Source: Pseudomonadota bacterium (GTDB lineage Bacteria; Pseudomonadota; Alphaproteobacteria; Rhizobiales; Segnochrobactraceae). From it: a stretch of DNA of 9,470 nt. Where the stretch lies: contig JAEZMP010000331.1 of the NCBI GenBank assembly GCA_023442215.1, positions 1 to 9,470 of the forward strand, given 5' to 3'. Below, one piece after another: positions 5,962 through 9,470 of the stretch. The notes beneath the pieces were generated by a model, which saw only the letters and a program-made list of their open reading frames with translations, had not been told where the DNA came from and made no database searches. A program made the position numbers and the translations under genes. The first letter of the stretch is position 1, and each line of letters opens with the position of its first letter.

Positions 5962-6711
5962 TCAGGTCCCTGCGGACGACGCCGTCCGCAGGGACGCATC
6001 CTGCTCGTCCGGCCACAGGTTCCACAACGCCTTCTCGCCCATCAGGGCGACGAACGCCTGATGCGCCGCGCGTTCCTCGCTCGTGACGAACGAGGGCAGC
6101 GGTTCCGGGCGGGGGCGTGCCCGCGCCACGCCGCCCGCAGGCGTGAAGCCGCGGCGGGCGCTCGTTCCGCCCGTATCGTCGGCAAGGCCCAGGGCGGCCT
6201 GCCGGCCTCCCATCAGCTCAACATAGACTTCCGCCAGCAGTTCGGCATCGAGCAGCGCGCCGTGGCGCGTGCGCATCGAATTGTCGATCTTGTAGCGGGC
6301 GCAGAGCGCGTCGAGGGTGTTGGGTCCGGCGGGATGCTTCCGGCGGGCGATCTGCAGCGTGTCGATGACGCGGCTCATCGGAACCGCCTCGCGGCCGAGC
6401 CGGCCAAGCTCCATGTTGATGAAGCCCATGTCGAACTCGGCGTTGTGGATCACCAGCACGCCGCCGTCGATGAAGGCGAGAAACTCGTCCACGATTTCGG
6501 CGAAGCGCGGCTTGTCGCGCAGGAATTCCTCGGACAGGCCGTGGACCGCGAAAGCCTCCGGCGGCATGGACCGCTCCGGATTGATGTAGACGTGATAGGA
6601 GCGGCCGGACTGGATGCCGTTGATCAGCTCGACGCCGCCGATTTCCACCAGGCGATCGCCGCCGCGGGCCCTCAGGCCGGTGGTCTCGGTGTCGAACACG
6701 ATTTCCCGCAT
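5962..6711 (-). CDS. dnaQ: DNA polymerase III epsilon subunit, 3'-5' proofreading exonuclease
   Basis: The product is 249 aa. It is the proofreading subunit of the replicative polymerase III core, removing mismatched 3' nucleotides. All DEDDh exonuclease residues are present: D7 and E9 in FDTETTG (6-12), D94 in HNAEFDMGF (89-97), and H150 and D155 in RHGALLDAELL. The catalytic domain covers about 1-170. A Gly/Ala/Arg/Pro linker (about 171-207) leads to a C-terminal segment (about 208-235) that should contact the polymerase alpha subunit, as in E. coli. ATG 6711 is supported by the conserved start just before the DTETTG strand and by GGAGGCAGGA upstream. It is the last gene of the PPSR-maf-aroE-coaE-dnaQ run, 96 bases after coaE, so it may also have its own promoter. 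Its 3' end forms part of a strong hairpin. Confidence 0.96.
   Translation of the reverse strand: MREIVFDTETTGLRARGGDRLVEIGGVELINGIQSGRSYHVYINPERSMPPEAFAVHGLSEEFLRDKPRFAEIVDEFLAFIDGGVLVIHNAEFDMGFINMELGRLGREAVPMSRVIDTLQIARRKHPAGPNTLDALCARYKIDNSMRTRHGALLDAELLAEVYVELMGGRQAALGLADDTGGTSARRGFTPAGGVARARPRPEPLPSFVTSEERAAHQAFVALMGEKALWNLWPDEQDASLRTASSAGT
5966..5995. terminator. Perfect 12-bp inverted repeat at the secB | dnaQ convergence
   Basis: GTCCCTGCGGAC (5966-5977) and GTCCGCAGGGAC (5984-5995) are exact reverse complements around a 6-base loop. The hairpin encodes the last residues of DnaQ (SLRTASSAGT) and reaches almost to its stop (5962-5964). It is about 60 bases past the secB stop. Neither strand has a good U-tract after it, so it is either a 3'-end stabilising or blocking structure for both convergent transcripts or a terminator that needs a factor. 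Confidence 0.5.
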
Positions 6712-6807
6712 CGTCCTGCCTCCATCGCTGCGTTCCGTGTGACCGTTCTTGCTTCTTCCTGACCGCCCATCACCCGTCCGGAAAGGCAAATCGGCACGAC
6801 CGGCCGC

Positions 6808-7410
6808 TTATCCCCCGCATCTTGTCCGGATCGGCGCCACCGCACGTAGGATGGCAGCTACGGCGCGCTCGGCGAAGGCCATGCCGTGGCCGGTGTCGAT
6901 CAGGAAGTGTGCGCGGCAACGCTTCTCTGCATCCGGCATCTGGCGGGCGAGGATCGCGGCGAACCGGGCTTCGTCCATGCCGGGGCGGGCCAGCACGCGC
7001 GCACGCTGAACGGCCGGATCCGCCGTCACCAGCACCACCGCATCGACGGCGCGGCCGCGACCGGTTTCCAGCAGCAGTGGCACATCGAGCACGGCAACGC
7101 GCCGGCCGGCGGCGGAGGCGGCGGCGAGAAACGCCGCTTCCTCCTCGCGGACCAACGGGTGGACGATGGCTTCGAGCCGCTTCATCGCCGCATCGTCCTT
7201 GAGCACGATCGCGCCGAGCCTCGCCCGGTCCACCGCACCGTCCACCACGGCATCGGGAAAGGCGGCCTCGATCAGCGGCACGGCACGGCCGCGATAGAGC
7301 GCGTGCACCGACCTGTCGGCATCGTGAACCGCGGCACCTGCGGCGCGGAACAGCGCCGCCGTGGTGGATTTTCCCATGCCGACCGAGCCGGTGAGGCCGA
7401 GAACGATCAT
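6808..7410 (-). CDS. coaE: Dephospho-CoA kinase
   Basis: The product is 200 aa, normal for the family. It phosphorylates the 3'-hydroxyl of dephospho-CoA with ATP, the last step of coenzyme A synthesis, in the cytoplasm. The P-loop is GSVGMGKST (8-16). HDAD (29-32) carries the acidic residues of the CoA-binding site. Further marks are HPLVR (84-88), DVPLLLETG (109-117) and RQMPDAEKRCRAHFLIDTG (156-174), which forms the lid and nucleotide-binding part. ATG 7410 overlaps the aroE stop as ATGA, and GGAGGAG lies a little over 10 bases upstream inside aroE. The frame stays open above this point only as a shadow of aroE. The C-terminus is slightly longer and more basic than the core fold but unremarkable. 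Confidence 0.96.
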   Translation of the reverse strand: MIVLGLTGSVGMGKSTTAALFRAAGAAVHDADRSVHALYRGRAVPLIEAAFPDAVVDGAVDRARLGAIVLKDDAAMKRLEAIVHPLVREEEAAFLAAASAAGRRVAVLDVPLLLETGRGRAVDAVVLVTADPAVQRARVLARPGMDEARFAAILARQMPDAEKRCRAHFLIDTGHGMAFAERAVAAILRAVAPIRTRCGG

Positions 7411-8330
7411 CGCCGTGCCGTCTCCTCCGCCCTGGCGAACGCCTCCGGCGGCAGGGCTTCGAGGACGACGGCACGCAGATCCGCATCCACAGTCGGCCTG
7501 CGGCCGAACCAGCGCTCGAACCCGGGAACGGCCTGGTGCAGCAGCATGCCGAGACCGTCCACAGTCGGCAGGCCGCGCTGCCGCGCCGCGGCAAGGAACG
7601 GCGTTTCGAGCGGCACATAGACGATGTCGGTGACAAGCGTCCCCTCCGGTACCGGAGCGAGATCGATATCGAGCGGCGGCGAGCCGGCCATGCCGAGCGA
7701 CGTCGTGTTGACGACGACCGCAGCGGTGCCGAGCAGTCCCGGCAGTTCGGCAAAGCCGTGGGCGCGGCCGACGATGGTGCCGCCCGGTGCGCGGGCGAGG
7801 GCGGCAACCGCCTCCGCCCGATCCCGCGTGCGGTTGACGACGTGAACCGGCGCGAAACCGCGGCTCGCGAGTCCGTGCACCACCGCGCGCGCCGCGCCGC
7901 CGGCCCCGATCACCACCGCCGGCCCGGGACTGCGGTCCCAGCCGGGAGCTTCCTGATCGAGATTGGCGAGGAAGCCAACGATGTCGGTGTTGGCGCCGTG
8001 CAGCCGGCCGTCCTCCAGCCACAGCGTATTGGCCGCGCCGAGCGTTGCGGCCATCGGATCGAGCTCGGCACAGGCGCGGGCCGCAGCCTCCTTGTGGGGC
8101 ACGGTGACGTTCGCACCGGAAAGGCCGGACGCGGCGAAGTCGGCGAAGAACGCATCCGCCCGCTCCGGCTCCAGCGCCAGCCGGCCGTAGCTTCCCGGCA
8201 GGCCGTAGCGGTGGAGCCAGTGCCCGTGGATGAGGGGCGACCGGGAATGGGACACCGGCCAGCCGATCACGGCCGCGCGGGGGCCGGCAACGGACGGGGT
8301 GACGGCGATGCCGTCCGGTTCGTCGCTCAT
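7407..8330 (-). CDS. aroE: Shikimate dehydrogenase (NADP+)
   Basis: The product is 307 aa, a little longer than the roughly 270-280 of E. coli AroE because of short N- and C-terminal extensions. It reduces 3-dehydroshikimate to shikimate with NADPH in the chorismate pathway. Shikimate-binding residues lie in VSHSRSP (26-32). NVTVPHK (74-80) ends in the catalytic K80, and GANTD (112-116) ends in the catalytic D116. The NADP site shows GAGGAARA (142-149) and NRTRDRA (166-172), whose Asn-Arg-Thr favours NADP. NTTSLGM (208-214) and VDGLGMLLHQA (257-267) are also family segments. ATG 8330 overlaps the maf stop as ATGA. The longer frame up to 9128 is a shadow of maf and the PPSR gene. It sits between maf and coaE and is coupled to both by overlap. 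Confidence 0.96.
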   Translation of the reverse strand: MSDEPDGIAVTPSVAGPRAAVIGWPVSHSRSPLIHGHWLHRYGLPGSYGRLALEPERADAFFADFAASGLSGANVTVPHKEAAARACAELDPMAATLGAANTLWLEDGRLHGANTDIVGFLANLDQEAPGWDRSPGPAVVIGAGGAARAVVHGLASRGFAPVHVVNRTRDRAEAVAALARAPGGTIVGRAHGFAELPGLLGTAAVVVNTTSLGMAGSPPLDIDLAPVPEGTLVTDIVYVPLETPFLAAARQRGLPTVDGLGMLLHQAVPGFERWFGRRPTVDADLRAVVLEALPPEAFARAEETARR

Positions 8331-8935
8331 GACGGCAGCACTCCGATGGTCCTCAGGCGCTCGGCCAAAGCGAGCAGCGGCAAGCCCAGGATGGTGAAGA
8401 AGTCGCCGTCGATGGCCGAGAACAGCTGCACGCCGCGGCCTTCCAGGCGATAGGCGCCGACGGTTCCCGTCAGCGCCTCGCCCTCGGCCGCGACATAGCC
8501 CTCGAGAAAGGCATCGCTGAAGGGTCGCATCGTCAGGCGCGCCGCCGAGACGTGGCTCCAGGCGGGGCGCGCAGCGGAACCCGGCTCGATGACGCAGACC
8601 GCCGAGTGCAACACATGGGTGCGCCCGCGCAGCGCCCTCAGCTGCGCAGCCGCGGCCTCCGGGCTCGGCGCCTTGTCGAACTTCAGCCCGTCGAGGTCGA
8701 GCGTCTGGTCGCAGCCGATCACGATCGCATCGGGGTGGAGCACGGCGACGGCCTCGGCCTTCTTGGCGGCAAGGGCGCGTGCGATCTCGTCGGGGCGGGC
8801 GCCGGCCTCGGCCAGCGGCTGCTCGACGGCCCGCTCGTCGAGATCCGCAGGCACGGGGAGAACGGAAATGCCGGCTTCCGCCAGCATGCGGATCCGCGCC
8901 GCGCTGCGGGATGCGAGCACGATGGGCATGGTCAC
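8327..8935 (-). CDS. maf: Maf-like nucleoside triphosphate pyrophosphatase
   Basis: The product is 202 aa. Maf proteins hydrolyse non-canonical or modified nucleoside triphosphates to monophosphates and pyrophosphate. Family marks are LASRSAAR (7-14) at the N-terminus, the acidic motif DLDE (31-34), GCDQTLDLDG (74-83) and the C-terminal block TVGAYRLEGRGVQLFSAIDGDFFTILGLPL (split over 158-187). The Leu-Asp-Gly after the DQ motif resembles E. coli YceF (7-methyl-GTP specific) more than YhdE (dTTP/UTP). The subfamily is tentative. GTG 8935 is chosen because GGAGG precedes it at 8 bases. ATG 8929, two codons later, would sit 14 bases from the same site and cannot be excluded. The stop overlaps the aroE start. 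It follows the PPSR gene by 84 bases. Confidence 0.93.
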   Translation of the reverse strand: MTMPIVLASRSAARIRMLAEAGISVLPVPADLDERAVEQPLAEAGARPDEIARALAAKKAEAVAVLHPDAIVIGCDQTLDLDGLKFDKAPSPEAAAAQLRALRGRTHVLHSAVCVIEPGSAARPAWSHVSAARLTMRPFSDAFLEGYVAAEGEALTGTVGAYRLEGRGVQLFSAIDGDFFTILGLPLLALAERLRTIGVLPS

Positions 8936-9019
8936 GGGCGACACCTCCGGCGAACGACGCACGTCTTCGCGCCGTCATAGACCATCCCGGCCGCCGATGG
9001 GACGGAAAATCCCCGGCGC
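8936..9019. other. Short gap between PPSR and maf
   Basis: These 84 bases carry the maf ribosome site (GGAGG on the minus strand, about 8944-8948) and a weak 5-bp stem (CCATC/GATGG near 8985-9000). No terminator was seen, so PPSR and maf are probably co-transcribed. Confidence 0.4.
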
Positions 9020-9470
9020 TCAGCCGATGCCCTGCTCGCGCAACTGTTCCCGGTGCTGCTTCGCCAGCGCCATGATGGCGGCGGCGGTTTCCTCGATCGA
9101 GCGACGCGTGACGTCGATGATCGGCCACCGGTGTTCCGCGCAGATGCGCCGGGTCAGCGCGATCTCCTCGGCAATGGCGCGACGGTCGACATAGGCGGCA
9201 TCGTCTGGCTTGGCGTTGAGCGTCAGAAGACGGTGCTCGCGGATCTGGGCGATGCGCTCGGGGCTGGCCACGAGGGCGACGACCAATGGGTTTTCAGCCT
9301 CGAACAACCGCCGCGGCAGCGGCACGCCCGGCACGATCGGAATGTTGATCGCCTTCACACCGCGGTTGGCGAGATAGATGCACGTCGGCGTCTTGGAGGT
9401 GCGGCTCACGCCGACGAGGATCACCTCGGCCTGCTCGATGTCATCAGGCAGCACGCCGTCGTCGTGCATC
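9020..9470 (-). CDS. Pyruvate, phosphate dikinase / PEP synthase regulatory protein (PPSR, DUF299), C-terminal part
   Basis: This is a partial gene. About 150 C-terminal residues are visible and the N-terminal part lies beyond the right edge. PPSR enzymes are bifunctional: an ADP-dependent threonine kinase that inactivates, and a phosphate-dependent pyrophosphorylase that reactivates, pyruvate phosphate dikinase or PEP synthase, so they control PEP formation from pyruvate. The visible part begins with HDDG, a family motif, then has [14 protein letters not shown] (16-29 of the fragment), whose GVSRTSKTP is the P-loop-like signature. [11 protein letters not shown] (42-52) and [15 protein letters not shown] (119-133) follow. 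Family members are about 270 aa, so roughly 120 residues are missing. The ATG at 9469 is an internal Met, not the start. It is upstream of and co-directional with maf-aroE-coaE-dnaQ. Whether the target is PPDK or PEP synthase cannot be told here. Confidence 0.92.
   Translation of the reverse strand, partial: MHDDGVLPDDIEQAEVILVGVSRTSKTPTCIYLANRGVKAINIPIVPGVPLPRRLFEAENPLVVALVASPERIAQIREHRLLTLNAKPDDAAYVDRRAIAEEIALTRRICAEHRWPIIDVTRRSIEETAAAIMALAKQHREQLREQGIG

Noticed and set aside
8331..9128. Extension of the aroE frame through maf and PPSR as a giant fusion
   Set aside because: The extension is an Arg/Gly/Ala-rich shadow of two identified genes in another frame. AroE begins at 8330 with an ATGA overlap.
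1..9470. Mobile element, CRISPR, tRNA, defence or other accessory system
   Set aside because: No transposase, integrase, toxin-antitoxin, nuclease-helicase cluster, regularly spaced repeats or tRNA-like cloverleaf was recognised. All long genes belong to conserved housekeeping families with uniform codon style.

Overview
This is a GC-rich, densely coded chromosomal window. The proteins (CarD, MltA with a 3D domain, a Tim44-like protein, FxsA, SecB, DnaQ, CoaE, AroE, Maf, PPSR) and their order point to an alphaproteobacterium, most likely of the Hyphomicrobiales/Rhizobiales. The block PPSR-maf-aroE-coaE-dnaQ / secB / fxsA / tim44-mltA-smr is, from general knowledge, a conserved neighbourhood in that group, often near the replication origin and hemE. 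I cannot name a genus from the sequence alone.

Layout from left to right: positions 1-398 hold no convincing gene but contain a hairpin, a promoter-like site and a long leader for carD (+, 399-1007). A strong hairpin terminator (1106-1139) lies between carD and the convergent operon tim44-mltA-smr (-, 3999 to 1335), whose genes join by 4-base stop/start overlaps. A 454-base divergent intergenic region separates tim44 from fxsA (+, 4454-5017). A 395-base gap with several inverted repeats then leads to secB (+, 5413-5907). secB converges on the operon PPSR-maf-aroE-coaE-dnaQ (-, 9470 to 5962), and a perfect 12-bp inverted repeat spans the dnaQ stop codon. The PPSR gene is cut by the right edge of the window and lacks its N-terminal part.

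Functionally the window is housekeeping: transcription initiation (CarD), envelope and export (Tim44-like membrane protein, MltA, FxsA, SecB), RNA or DNA processing and proofreading (Smr, DnaQ), cofactor and aromatic biosynthesis (CoaE, AroE), nucleotide sanitation (Maf) and control of PEP synthesis (PPSR). I see no mobile element, CRISPR array, tRNA, rRNA or defence system, and nothing I would call a previously undescribed system. The items most worth a second look are the untranslated structures (dnaQ 3' end, secB leader, carD leader) and the junction where carD abuts the conserved cluster.
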